A stretch of DNA of 64,000 nt from Prevotella sp. (GCA_016291085.1 JAEEVW010000002.1:1-64000); one strand, 5' to 3'. Shown: positions 1 to 9,589, numbered from the stretch's first letter. Notes: generated by a model not told the origin, from the sequence alone. A program made the numbers and translations.

Positions 1-54
1 GAAGGCACTTTCCTTTATTTCTTTTATTTCTGCGGGACATTAAAAACAAACAAA

Positions 55-483
55 ATGAGAAGAATAAATCTGATTATCATCCATTGCACGGCGAGCCGCC
101 CAGACCAGCACCTGACGCTGGGGATGCTCGACCAGATGCACCAGGCCCGCGGCTGGAAGTGCTGCGGCTATCACTACTACATCACCCGCGACGGACAGTT
201 GCACTTCGGCCGTCCCGAGGAGATGGTCGGCGCCCACGCCCGCCACTACAATGCCCACTCCATCGGCGTCTGCTACGAGGGAGGCCTCGACGAACGTGGC
301 CGCGCTGCCGACACCCGCACCCCTGCCCAGAAGAAGGCCCTCCTCACGCTGCTCTGCTCTTTGAAGCAGGACTATCCCGATGCCGAGATCGTCGGCCACT
401 GCGAACTGGAGGGCGTCCACAAGGCCTGTCCCTCGTTCCCCGTCAGCACCCTCCGGGCCCAGATCAAGCAACTCGGCTACTAA
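55..483 (+). CDS. N-acetylmuramoyl-L-alanine amidase (Amidase_2-like, phage-lysin type)
   Basis: 142 aa; 'INLIIIHCTASRP', 'YHYYITRDGQLHFGRP', 'GAHARHYNAHSIGVCYEGG' and 'HCELEGVHKACPSF' match the zinc amidase family. Confidence 0.9.
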   Translation: MRRINLIIIHCTASRPDQHLTLGMLDQMHQARGWKCCGYHYYITRDGQLHFGRPEEMVGAHARHYNAHSIGVCYEGGLDERGRAADTRTPAQKKALLTLLCSLKQDYPDAEIVGHCELEGVHKACPSFPVSTLRAQIKQLGY

Positions 484-523
484 TACCTTTTATATATACA
501 CGTACACGCGAGAGCGTACAAGG

Positions 524-558
524 ATCAGCGTTTCATTTATTTGAAGCGCTGATTTTTA
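524..558 (+). terminator. Rho-independent terminator
   Basis: ATCAGCGTTTCA-TTTATT-TGAAGCGCTGAT followed by TTTTAT, downstream of the amidase stop. Confidence 0.75.
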
Positions 559-715
559 TATAAGAGCCTGTAAATCTTTTGTTTACAGTATCTTTATCAT
601 GAAATCGAAACCCTATTCCCACCTATTTGAAACGCAGAAAATGAATAAACAATGCTATTATTCACTATCTTTGCCACAAAATTCTAAGATTCATTAAACT
701 TAAAACATCCAGATT

Positions 716-1810
716 ATGAAAAAACTATTAATGAGTTTGCTGCTGATAGCAGTTCCTACGGTGATTTTCGCCCAGTTTAAAGTGAAAAGTAATGGCAGTG
801 CATTGGTCGGTTCGACCAGCTACAGCTTTTACACCAATACGCCTGCCATCAAGATGGAGGTACATTCTCCTCTGACGGGAACGACGGACAATATCGGCTT
901 ACAGAGTTCCGCCTATATGACTGGCACTTCTTATTCGAAACTGACCATTGGCGTTTTAGGTTGTGCAGGCAACGGTTATAATGGCCGGAACATGGGTGTG
1001 ATGGGCTATCTGAGTGGTTCGAAAAACGGTGCGGGCATCTATGGCACCATCTATTCCAATCTCAACATCAATATTCCCGGCACTTATGCTGGCTATTTCT
1101 ATGGTGACACCAAGGTGACGGGTACGGTGTATGCAGGAAACGTGGTCAACACCTCTGACATCCGACTTAAAGAGAATATTGAATCTGTCAGTGAGAAAGA
1201 GGGCGAGGTCAGTTTCCTCGACAAGATCATGAATGTTGATGTCCTGGAGTACAATTTGAAGGACCGCACGTCTGAATTGTTCTCTGACTCAAAGGACATG
1301 GACGAGAAGGTGACCAAGTTTGTTGCCAAAGAGAAGGCCAAGAGACACTTCGGCGTCTCAGCCCAGGAACTCCAGCAGCTTTTCCCCAATCTGGTGGAGG
1401 AAGGTCAGGACGGCTATCTGGCAGTCAATTATATTGAACTCGTTCCAGTACTGATCCGCTCCATTCAGGAACTCAAGCAGGAACTGGACGAAGCAAAAGG
1501 CTCTACAGCCAGGACACGCGGCACAACAGATATTTCAGACGCAATCAGCAATCAGAACAAGCTCTATCAGAACACCCCGAACCCTTTCAAGGAGCAGACC
1601 ATTATCCGATTCTCTCTGGCCGACGATGTTAAGGATGCCGCTATCTGCATCTTCGACATGACAGGCAAGACCATTAAGAGACTGCCCATTTCATCGGGTA
1701 TGGATAGCGTCTCTGTTGGTGGATACGAACTCGGCGAGGGCATGTTCCTCTACTCTCTGATTGTCAACGGACAGGAGATTGATACGAAGAAGATGATAAT
1801 TATAGGATAA
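716..1810 (+). CDS. Secreted protein with S74 intramolecular chaperone domain and C-terminal T9SS type A sorting domain
   Basis: Signal peptide; 'NTSDIRLKENIESVSE' S74 motif; 'NTPNPFKEQTIIRFSLAD...IFDMTGKTIKRL' typical T9SS tail. Confidence 0.85.
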   Translation: MKKLLMSLLLIAVPTVIFAQFKVKSNGSALVGSTSYSFYTNTPAIKMEVHSPLTGTTDNIGLQSSAYMTGTSYSKLTIGVLGCAGNGYNGRNMGVMGYLSGSKNGAGIYGTIYSNLNINIPGTYAGYFYGDTKVTGTVYAGNVVNTSDIRLKENIESVSEKEGEVSFLDKIMNVDVLEYNLKDRTSELFSDSKDMDEKVTKFVAKEKAKRHFGVSAQELQQLFPNLVEEGQDGYLAVNYIELVPVLIRSIQELKQELDEAKGSTARTRGTTDISDAISNQNKLYQNTPNPFKEQTIIRFSLADDVKDAAICIFDMTGKTIKRLPISSGMDSVSVGGYELGEGMFLYSLIVNGQEIDTKKMIIIG

Positions 1811-1836
1811 ATCACAATATTAGCAAAATAATTTTT

Positions 1837-4131
1837 ATGAAATCATTTGTATTAATAGAGTTTTGTTTAATTGTATGTTTAAATACATTTGGGCAAAAGA
1901 TTATATCACTCAAGGATTGCGATATAATTTCAAAAGAAGCCAAAACGATACCTCTACGGGAGATTGAAAACGTCTCCGATGGGGTTATTGTTACATACCA
2001 TTTTGAAAATGTGAGAATTGTGCCAGATCCCATCTATTCTTCTGCTTCATTTGTTAAAATTGATGGATTTTGTCTCAATAAAATCGATTCGGAACCAGCA
2101 TATTTAAGTCGGTGGGATTCTTTCTTGATTCCAGAAAACAAAAAATACATAATCTCTGTTATTGATAGTGCATTTGTTGACATTAAAATGGAACTAGCTC
2201 CCGCAAGACCACCTCTGTTAAGTAACAACAAAGTGGATTATACGACAGATAATGTCAATCAAATTCAACATTACACAGGCTATTTCCCATTATATTATGT
2301 TCCACAAACATCACGAAGCAACTATCGTGGACAAGAAATAGTACGAGTGAATGTGACTCCAATAAAGTATGATATTACTCATCATACAATACGTTTCTGC
2401 ACAGATTTAAAGTACAAGTTAACTTTTATAGACAAAAATGACAATTATAACATTCAATCCATGCAAACAGCAAACAAAGATAAATCCTTTATTAAAAATT
2501 TTGTTTTAAACAATCATTCTCAAAATAAATTGGTTGCTAAAACAACAAATACATATGAGATATGGGACGACATCCTTATTGTATCTGTTCCAAAATACAA
2601 TTCTGCCGTACAAAAATTGGCAGACTGGAAACGTACCCTTGGTTTTACTGTACATGTTTCTTCTAAGAATGCATGGACTAATTCTGAAGAGGTATGGGAT
2701 TCTATAAATAGCTATTATAATAGTTACAACAACTTGAAATATTTAATCATTGTAGGTGATTATGAGGATGTCCCTTCAAATTGTTATATGAATAGTTACG
2801 TATCGGACTTGGACTATGGAATTCAAGAGGCAAAAACTGATGATACTGCAGATTTATTTAGGGGGCGTTTATCTGTATCATCATCACAGGAAGCGATAGA
2901 TGTAATTGATAAAATCCGTTTATATGAAATGTTTCCCCCAACAACATTTGCCCCAAAAGGAATGCATGTATCATGCTTCTTAAGTAAAATATCACCTATA
3001 GGTTATGAAGATGGGAGGGCTGTACTGACAAGTGAAGAAATAAGAGATGCGCTCCAAAGTGATTATAGTAAGACAATCACAAGAGTATACTCAAAAAATG
3101 GTAATTTCCAACCTACACATTGGAATGATGGGGACTATGCTAATGGTGAAGAAATCCCATATGAATTGCAGAATTTACCATGGAATGGGAATAGTGCTAA
3201 TATTGCTCTGCAAATAAATAATGGATTACATTATATTTATTATCATGCACATTCCGATGCACAATCATGGACAAGTCCAAATTTTACTATAGACAACATC
3301 AATTCCCTTTTCCCTCGAACTGATAATGCTTATCCTATTGTCTTTAGCATGGGGTGTCAAAATGGGAAATTCAATATTTCCGAATGCTTTGCAGAAGCGC
3401 TTCTACGGAGAAGCAATAAAGGTAGTGTAGGTATATTCGCACATTCAGCTGACTCATACTTCGGAGAATCTGAGGCGATGGCTGAAGGATTATTCTTCTC
3501 TATCTGGCCTAATACCAAACTCATTCCTGTTTTTCCTAGTATTTCTACACCGAGTTATAATCCTATGCCAGAACCTGTTTATCGATTAGGTGAAATATTG
3601 GATGCAGGTGCACTTAGACTTGAAGAATTCTATGGCTATTCTTATTATGAACACAGAATAACGCATCTTTTGGGAGATCCAACGATGTATTTCAATACCG
3701 ATAATCCGACAGGGTTCAATAATACTCAGATTATTTGTAATTCCAATGCAATCACAGCTAACACGGGGGGGGATGTTGCTACTATCACTTTCTATAATAC
3801 TTCTACAAACACTGTGCGATCATTTGTGGGATTAGGGAAAACAGTTCCATACACAACAGAGAATACTAAAGTATGCATTTCCGCACATAATAAGATACCT
3901 TTAATATGTAATTACAATAATGGCTCACTCTATATACAAAAGGATAATATAAAGAATAATAGAGAATATAGAGCAAATAAGGTAATACTTGGATCAGAAG
4001 TGACATCACAGCATGATACTGGGAGTATAAACATTATTTTTGGCAAAACAACCATATATGCTACAGAAGTAGAACTATATGGTGAAACTATTGTTGGAAC
4101 TGGTGCAGAGCTTGAGATTATACCCCAATAA
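1837..4131 (+). CDS. Gingipain-like cysteine protease, peptidase family C25
   Basis: 'YLIIVGDYEDVP', 'DLFRGRLSVSS', His motif 'YYHAHSD', Cys motif 'FSMGCQNGKFNISECFAEALLR' resemble the gingipain catalytic region. Confidence 0.85.
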   Translation: MKSFVLIEFCLIVCLNTFGQKIISLKDCDIISKEAKTIPLREIENVSDGVIVTYHFENVRIVPDPIYSSASFVKIDGFCLNKIDSEPAYLSRWDSFLIPENKKYIISVIDSAFVDIKMELAPARPPLLSNNKVDYTTDNVNQIQHYTGYFPLYYVPQTSRSNYRGQEIVRVNVTPIKYDITHHTIRFCTDLKYKLTFIDKNDNYNIQSMQTANKDKSFIKNFVLNNHSQNKLVAKTTNTYEIWDDILIVSVPKYNSAVQKLADWKRTLGFTVHVSSKNAWTNSEEVWDSINSYYNSYNNLKYLIIVGDYEDVPSNCYMNSYVSDLDYGIQEAKTDDTADLFRGRLSVSSSQEAIDVIDKIRLYEMFPPTTFAPKGMHVSCFLSKISPIGYEDGRAVLTSEEIRDALQSDYSKTITRVYSKNGNFQPTHWNDGDYANGEEIPYELQNLPWNGNSANIALQINNGLHYIYYHAHSDAQSWTSPNFTIDNINSLFPRTDNAYPIVFSMGCQNGKFNISECFAEALLRRSNKGSVGIFAHSADSYFGESEAMAEGLFFSIWPNTKLIPVFPSISTPSYNPMPEPVYRLGEILDAGALRLEEFYGYSYYEHRITHLLGDPTMYFNTDNPTGFNNTQIICNSNAITANTGGDVATITFYNTSTNTVRSFVGLGKTVPYTTENTKVCISAHNKIPLICNYNNGSLYIQKDNIKNNREYRANKVILGSEVTSQHDTGSINIIFGKTTIYATEVELYGETIVGTGAELEIIPQ

Positions 4132-4146
4132 AACAAAACATAAAAA

Positions 4147-4761
4147 ATGAAGAATGTACATATTATAATCCGACTAATGACATCGTTTCTGATGTTGTCG
4201 GTATGCTCTGGTTCAAAATCTCAAACCGTTAATACTGTAGATCAAACAGATGTTATAACCGTTAACCACATTATCGCTTCAGGCTGTAAAACATCTACAA
4301 GGGCGGGTAATGAAACTGACATGACAGAGACTTTTATACTGACTGCAATAGATAATCAGGTGCTCTATGTAAAGCATCTCAATGCAATTCTAAACTGTGC
4401 CTCTGATAGTTTTTGTGTGTCGGTCAGCATTTCTAATGATACAATTAATGTGATGGAGTCTTATAGGTTGTCAATTCCTGCGTATTGCACATGTCTTATG
4501 GATTATGAATATAAGATTGAACCATTGGTTAATGGTAAAGAATATGTACTGGTGATAAGTTTAGATGATAAATTGAACATAGTGAATTTTGCCTATTCGC
4601 CTACACTTAACATCACGACAGGAATCATAGGTGTTAAGACAATTGCACAACAGGAAGATATATTCTATGACTTGCATGGCAGACGTATGAAGAATCCAAG
4701 GAAGGGCTTAAATATTATACATATGGATGATGGAACTATAAAAAAGAAATTGATAAAATAA
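4147..4761 (+). CDS. Secreted hypothetical protein with T9SS-like tail
   Basis: 204 aa; lipoprotein-like N-terminus; C-term 'YDLHGRRMKNPRKGLNIIHMDDGTIKKKLIK'. Confidence 0.65.
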   Translation: MKNVHIIIRLMTSFLMLSVCSGSKSQTVNTVDQTDVITVNHIIASGCKTSTRAGNETDMTETFILTAIDNQVLYVKHLNAILNCASDSFCVSVSISNDTINVMESYRLSIPAYCTCLMDYEYKIEPLVNGKEYVLVISLDDKLNIVNFAYSPTLNITTGIIGVKTIAQQEDIFYDLHGRRMKNPRKGLNIIHMDDGTIKKKLIK

Positions 4762-4984
4762 TGCACGAGATTAAATAGAAATTTTAAAGATACGTTATGA
4801 TATTGTAATGATTATCTGTTATATTCCCAAATTTCTATTCACTTAAGTTATAAAGCAGAATTTTTGATACAAATTCATAAAAATGTTTTATGATTGTCAC
4901 TAAATAAATGTATAAGAGATGTAGTCTACAAATTTACACTTTGGGGAACTTTGCGGATAATCATATTAGTTTTTTTGCCATAGA

Positions 4985-5225
4985 AAAAAAAACTTGGTCA
5001 TGGGGACTCTAATTTTGCGCTCTGATAGAATATATCCGTGAAGAATTTGCTTTATTACGGCCAAATCCCTACCTTTGTTGTCAGAAGGAGGAAGAGGCCG
5101 GCAGGAAAGGGAACCTATCCGTGGGGACAACAGTCCTTTAGAGTCTATGAACCGTCTTAGTCCTTCCTGCTTAGTTGCAAAGTCCAGATAGAATGCCAGT
5201 GGCATGATAGCCTATTTAGAGTCCA
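4985..5225 (+). ncRNA. Candidate IS110-type bridge RNA / structured non-coding end
   Basis: Non-coding region upstream of the IS110 transposase. Stems GCAGGAAAGG(5101-5110)/CCTTCCTGC(5162-5170) and ATGCC-AGT-GGCAT(5193-5205); long-range GGACTCTAA(5004-5012)/TTAGAGTCC(5216-5224); repeated TGGGGAC, TATCCGTG, TTTAGAGTC. Boundaries approximate. Confidence 0.4.
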
Positions 5226-5277
5226 AGACTAGACAACTATTGGCCAATTCCTTCATTTAAAAAACTGGTGCAAAGAT

Positions 5278-6342
5278 ATGAAAAAAATCTTTATCGGCAT
5301 CGATTTTTCCAAAGAAAAGTTTGATGCGACCCTCATTCAGGCAGAGGGACTGAAGGAATGTGCCCCTAGTGTGCACGAAGTTTTTGACAACAAGACATCA
5401 GGCTACCGTCGTCTAGTAAAGTGGGTGAAAACTCATGCGGAGGGTTTTACGACAGATTCCTGGCTCTTCTGCGGAGAGAACACTGGTGGCTACAGTATTG
5501 GTCTGAGCAACTATCTTTACGCCTCTGGCTACGACATGTGGCTGGAGTGTGCCTACAAGATCAAGCACTCGGCAGGTATCCAGCGTGTGAAGAACGACAA
5601 GGCTGACTCACGGGCCATTGCTGAGTACGCCATGCGAAACTATGACAAGATGATACTGCACAAGCCTCAGAGTGCCTCGCTGACGTGTCTGAGAGAGATC
5701 TTCCTTTATCGTCACAGCCTTGTCAGGCAGAAGGTGGCACTACAGGTTAGGAGAGACGAGAAACGGCTCACACAGGAGAAGTCGGATGCCAGGGCTTTCA
5801 TGTCCTTTACCAGCAAGCACCTTATTACAGAGGTTAATAAGGCTATCGCCAAGTGCGATGAGAAGATTAAGGAGATTATTGCCTCTGATGATGAGCTCAG
5901 GGAGGTCTTCGACATCATCACCTCCATGCCTGGTATTGGCGTACAGAACGCAACGTGTCTGATGGTCTATACAGACAACTTCCAAAAGTTTGACCTGAAC
6001 TCAAGAAAGATTGCTTGCTATTACGGCATAGCGCCATTTGGGCGACAGTCTGGTACCAGTGTCAATGGCAGGCCTCAGGTCAGTCCTTTTGCTAACAGGA
6101 TGATTAAATCCTTGCTCTCACAAGCAGCACTTGCTGCGATTAAGTTTGACATGAACGTACATAGTTACTATCAGCGGCTCATAGAACGTGGCAAGCATCC
6201 TTTGCTGGTGCATAACAACATCAAGAACAAGATGCTGCATATCCTCGTGGCGATGGTCAGGGATCGAGTAAAATACAACCCCGATAACGTGTATAGAACG
6301 AGTAACGAGGTAAGCTTAGCTCCTCAAGTGTTAAATATATAG
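5278..6342 (+). CDS. IS110-family transposase (DEDD N-terminal plus Tnp20 C-terminal)
   Basis: 'IFIGIDFSKEKFDATLI' N-term; 'ITSMPGIGVQNATCLMVYTDNFQKFDLNSRKIACYYGIAPFGRQSGTS' and 'ANRMIKSLLSQAAL' C-term. Confidence 0.92.
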   Translation: MKKIFIGIDFSKEKFDATLIQAEGLKECAPSVHEVFDNKTSGYRRLVKWVKTHAEGFTTDSWLFCGENTGGYSIGLSNYLYASGYDMWLECAYKIKHSAGIQRVKNDKADSRAIAEYAMRNYDKMILHKPQSASLTCLREIFLYRHSLVRQKVALQVRRDEKRLTQEKSDARAFMSFTSKHLITEVNKAIAKCDEKIKEIIASDDELREVFDIITSMPGIGVQNATCLMVYTDNFQKFDLNSRKIACYYGIAPFGRQSGTSVNGRPQVSPFANRMIKSLLSQAALAAIKFDMNVHSYYQRLIERGKHPLLVHNNIKNKMLHILVAMVRDRVKYNPDNVYRTSNEVSLAPQVLNI

Positions 6343-6536
6343 TTAAATATCAATCAATGTTTGGAATTTAGCATAGAATGCGGTTCTTTTGTTATCGTGC
6401 TGTGATAACGAAAGTCCCCGTGTATGTTCCGAAGTCCTAAGTGTGAGTCTATCACAGAGGACAGAATAGAGTCGAATTTGTCCAAAACGAAAAATATTCC
6501 ACCAAAAGCGGTGATTTTCTCAGATTGTATTTGTAC

Positions 6537-6612
6537 TTTTGCCATGTCATTGATGATTTTGCTTGTCTTGATTTGCAGCACTAAGGTAAGTGAAAAATCT
6601 GACATGGCAAAA
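6537..6612. repeat. 13-bp perfect inverted repeat
   Basis: TTTTGCCATGTCA (6537-6549) and TGACATGGCAAAA (6600-6612). Confidence 0.7.
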
Positions 6613-6639
6613 TCCTGAGCAACTTTATGTTGCTCAGGA
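6613..6639 (-). terminator. Probable terminator hairpin for the 6794..7228 gene
   Basis: TCCTGAGCAAC-TTTAT-GTTGCTCAGGA, 11-bp perfect stem; on the minus strand followed by TTTTG. Confidence 0.65.
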
Positions 6640-6793
6640 ACTTATAAAGAAAGTTAAACTAAAGTGCTGCGGAATTTAGGAAGAGTTCAACGATAATGAA
6701 ATACAGTATCACCGCGGGTAAGAACCACCATGGGGTGATGCACGCAGCAATAAAGAGAATCAATGCACATAAAATATAAACGCCACACATAAT

Positions 6794-7228
6794 TCACTTC
6801 AATGCATCTATCAGTTCATCTATCGTGCAGCACACCTTGCTGAACAGCTTGTACATCAGTTCCGGCTCCTGGCGTTCGGGGATGTAGGCGATTGTGAGTT
6901 TACCTCTGCCTGCAAACCAACCAGCTTCGGTGTGGGCACTGCGCCCGCAGGGCAACACCAACACGCAAGTGTCGCAAGCCTCCATAGCTTCGATGTCGTT
7001 ATGGAACTGCCGTTCCGCCTTGGGGTGTTGCAGCATGTCGCGATACTCTGCAGGAGTCCATTCCATATAATCCTCGCTCACGCAGTTCCACTTAAACCCA
7101 GGATCCCCCGATGGTGGATTGCGGAAGTCATAGACATCATGTCCAGCCTCCCTCAGCTTCTCCACCACCTCAGGGTAATACCTGTTCCGCCAACTACTGG
7201 CGACATATATATGACGTTTTGCGTTCAT
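6794..7228 (-). CDS. Nucleoside 2-deoxyribosyltransferase-like protein
   Basis: 'IYVASSWRNRYYPEVVEKLREAGHDVYDFRNPPSG', 'MEACDTCVLVLPCGRSAHTEAGWFAGRGK' typical of phage/mobile NDT-like proteins. Confidence 0.75.
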   Translation of the reverse strand: MNAKRHIYVASSWRNRYYPEVVEKLREAGHDVYDFRNPPSGDPGFKWNCVSEDYMEWTPAEYRDMLQHPKAERQFHNDIEAMEACDTCVLVLPCGRSAHTEAGWFAGRGKLTIAYIPERQEPELMYKLFSKVCCTIDELIDALK

Positions 7229-7419
7229 TCCTGCTCGTCTGGGCTGTCGTAAAACTCCATAGCCGCAAGGGCTTCGTCATCGTTTCTGAGTTCCGTGTCT
7301 TCTTCGAAGATGTCTTCCACATCCTCGATGACTTCCCTGTCTTCCAATTGCTCTCGTTCCACCTTCTGTTCCTCAGGTGTGAACGAACCTATCTTACCTG
7401 CCTTTATTCGATGTCGCAT
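7225..7419 (-). CDS. Small acidic hypothetical protein
   Basis: 64 aa; start and stop overlap both neighbouring minus-strand ORFs (operon-like). Confidence 0.5.
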   Translation of the reverse strand: MRHRIKAGKIGSFTPEEQKVEREQLEDREVIEDVEDIFEEDTELRNDDEALAAMEFYDSPDEQE

Positions 7420-7738
7420 ACAAACTCTTCTATTTTAAACCATTTATCAACTACATCTCTCTTGAATTGCCGGAACAGAGAAGGCTTAGCTTGTGCTTCT
7501 TGGAGCGAATCAAGAGGCACAATATACAAATCTTCTGGCATAGATGAATCACCGCCAATACCTAATATAACATATACATTCTGCCCCTTTTCTGCGGCAT
7601 ATTCCTTATACCGTTCCAGCTGTTCTGGCTCTATCAGATTGTTCTTCTTGTGCATAGAGAGATTTGCTCTCCACTTACACTCCACTGAGAATTTTATCTT
7701 TTTCCTCCCCGCCTTATATTCAAGGACGAAGTCACGGG
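7404..7738 (-). pseudogene. 5'-truncated PD-(D/E)XK nuclease-like gene
   Basis: The frame extends upstream of the ATG used by the ORF caller: 'RDFVLEYKAGRKKIKFSVECKWRANLS...' with an E-x-K motif; N-terminal part missing at the junction near 7738. Confidence 0.5.
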
Positions 7739-7739
7739 C

Positions 7740-8306
7740 AGGTATTCAGCATGTACGCCGTGAGGCGCCAGCTCCTCGATGTTGCCCGGCTCGTAGGTGT
7801 GTGTGTTGTAGTAGGTGGCATCAAACGCTTTCTCGTCCCATGCGAGGATGGTCTCGAGGTCCTTGATACAGCCGGGGCCCGACTTCGCCTTCTCGTAGGT
7901 CCTGCCGTCGTAGCCCACACCCGTCTTGGCGTTGGGCTTGGCAGGCTTTCTTGAACTGCTTACCGTCGGACACCTTAGCCATATTGGCAGCCTCCGCCAC
8001 ACCTTTCATTAGCGCACGGCTTGTTACCGTAGCACCTGTCATGGCATCCACGCCAGTACCATTGGCCTTGATGATCTGGGGAATCAGCTCGTCGAACACG
8101 ATGTCGCCGATATGGGGCGTCTCGTGTTGCTCCAGCACCTTGATGTCCGTGATGCACGAGTCGCTGAACGTCACGCTCAGACGGATGTCGCCGTTATGCC
8201 CCTGTGCAGTCACCTCGTAGGTGCCAGCCTGAAACGTCAGCGGCGCCTCTTGTTTGCAGCCGCAGATCAGGATGGCGGCGAGCATAAAATACAGCATCTT
8301 TTTCAT
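7740..8306 (-). pseudogene. FMN-binding domain lipoprotein, frameshifted and 3'-truncated
   Basis: 'CKQEAPLTFQAGTYEVTAQGHNGDIRLSVTFSDSCI...GTGVDAMTGATVTSRALMKGV' is an FMN_bind signature; frame shifts near 7945-7955 (AAGAAAG) into 'KPAKPNAKTGVGYDGRTYEKAKSG...'. Confidence 0.6.
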
Positions 8307-8317
8307 AATACCTATTA

Positions 8318-9589
8318 TTATAATCTCACACCTACAGCAGCATTGACGTACCAGTCGTTCAGATGACCGTGCATCGCATTATGCCTGTAGTTGAAGTTGT
8401 TAAACTGCCCATTGACATTGAAGAAGTATCGGCTCCAGTTGTAAGTGAGGGAAAGCCGTGCGGTGAAGTTCAGCGCCACGCGGTTGTTGCACGAGTGTTC
8501 CCCAGTACTCTGAATTTTGTAATTGTCAGCGAACTCGTAACCCTCCACAGATATTCCTTGATCAGCCAATATCTCAAGCATAATTAGCTCAAATAAATTA
8601 GTGTTTGCTATCTCCTTGAAATTGGTGGAGTAAGTGTTGATGCGGGTGCGGTTCACCAGCGTCACCATCGGCATGGCCATCGCGCTGACAAGCCATCCTT
8701 TGGCAGGCACGAAGTTATAGGCATAGCCACCGCCGATGGCCAGCTGATACTGGCGCAAGCGGCCGATGCCGTCCATCAAATAGATTGTTTCGGCATTCCG
8801 TTTGTCAGCATAGTCGAAATCAGCGTAATAGCCCATCAATCCGACAAGCGGTGAGCCTGCCGAACGAACCTGGATAGTCTTCTGGTTATAGGCGGCGGCA
8901 TAGGAGAATCTCTTGTGGTTGAAGATGTAGAAACCGTCGAAAATCAAGGTCTTGATGGAAATGGGCGAAACAAAATTTTCTGTGAACGTTTCATCCCATT
9001 GGTGTGGCTCTCCCCAGTCCGTGTAAGTGATTTTGTCCGTTTCCTCATCATAATTCTCTATCGACCTGCTTTTTGCCGCTCCCGAAAAGTGATTCTCCAT
9101 GGTGTTAGACTTGAACTTGTGCCAACGCAGGTTCAGGCTATACCACCTGCCCACACTTCTCAGCGTCAGGTTCTGACTTTTGTCGCCACCGACAGGGAAG
9201 GAGTAGCTGATACTCAAGCCCTTGTAACCCACTTTGACACCTATCGAGGTCGAGACCTTTGTTCTAATGCGCGTGTCCATATCCATGTCACCTACCCCCT
9301 GCAAAAACGGCATGATGCCCTCTCCGTCAAACAGTTCTCCTCCGTCAATCGTGGAGAGCATCTGCAAGTCGGTCTGCGACACACGGCTCTTGACGCTGAC
9401 TTGCCAGGGCTGCTTTGGCGCCTTCACGTAGTTCGTGTCAACCCCGTGAACGACATTCTTGTTCACAAAGGCCTTCACCTTTGCAAGCAGGTTACTTTTC
9501 TCGTTTTCAGTTTGAGCCGCACCGATGCCAGCCACCATCAACAGACAGCAGCAAGCAACGATTTTCCGGTTCAAAACACTTATTATCAT
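8318..9589 (-). CDS. DUF4421-like secreted/outer-membrane protein
   Basis: Signal peptide; 'VDTNYVKAPKQPWQVSVKSRV' and beta-rich body as in the DUF4421 family. Confidence 0.65.
   Translation of the reverse strand: MIISVLNRKIVACCCLLMVAGIGAAQTENEKSNLLAKVKAFVNKNVVHGVDTNYVKAPKQPWQVSVKSRVSQTDLQMLSTIDGGELFDGEGIMPFLQGVGDMDMDTRIRTKVSTSIGVKVGYKGLSISYSFPVGGDKSQNLTLRSVGRWYSLNLRWHKFKSNTMENHFSGAAKSRSIENYDEETDKITYTDWGEPHQWDETFTENFVSPISIKTLIFDGFYIFNHKRFSYAAAYNQKTIQVRSAGSPLVGLMGYYADFDYADKRNAETIYLMDGIGRLRQYQLAIGGGYAYNFVPAKGWLVSAMAMPMVTLVNRTRINTYSTNFKEIANTNLFELIMLEILADQGISVEGYEFADNYKIQSTGEHSCNNRVALNFTARLSLTYNWSRYFFNVNGQFNNFNYRHNAMHGHLNDWYVNAAVGVRL

Noticed and set aside
1-54. Possible end of a smalltalk gene before the amidase
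   Set aside because: Only about 45 nt visible; a frame ending in TAA exists but the peptide cannot be identified.
4966-5205. 79-aa minus-strand ORF in the IS110 non-coding end
   Set aside because: No domain or ribosome-binding context; the region is better explained as structured non-coding DNA/RNA.
6354-6618. Short ORFs on both strands downstream of the IS110 transposase
   Set aside because: Overlap inverted repeats and hairpins; no similarity to known proteins recognised.
7940-7960. Programmed frameshift in the FMN-binding gene
   Set aside because: No slippery heptamer plus structure evident, and the gene is also truncated downstream, so decay or a sequencing error is more likely.
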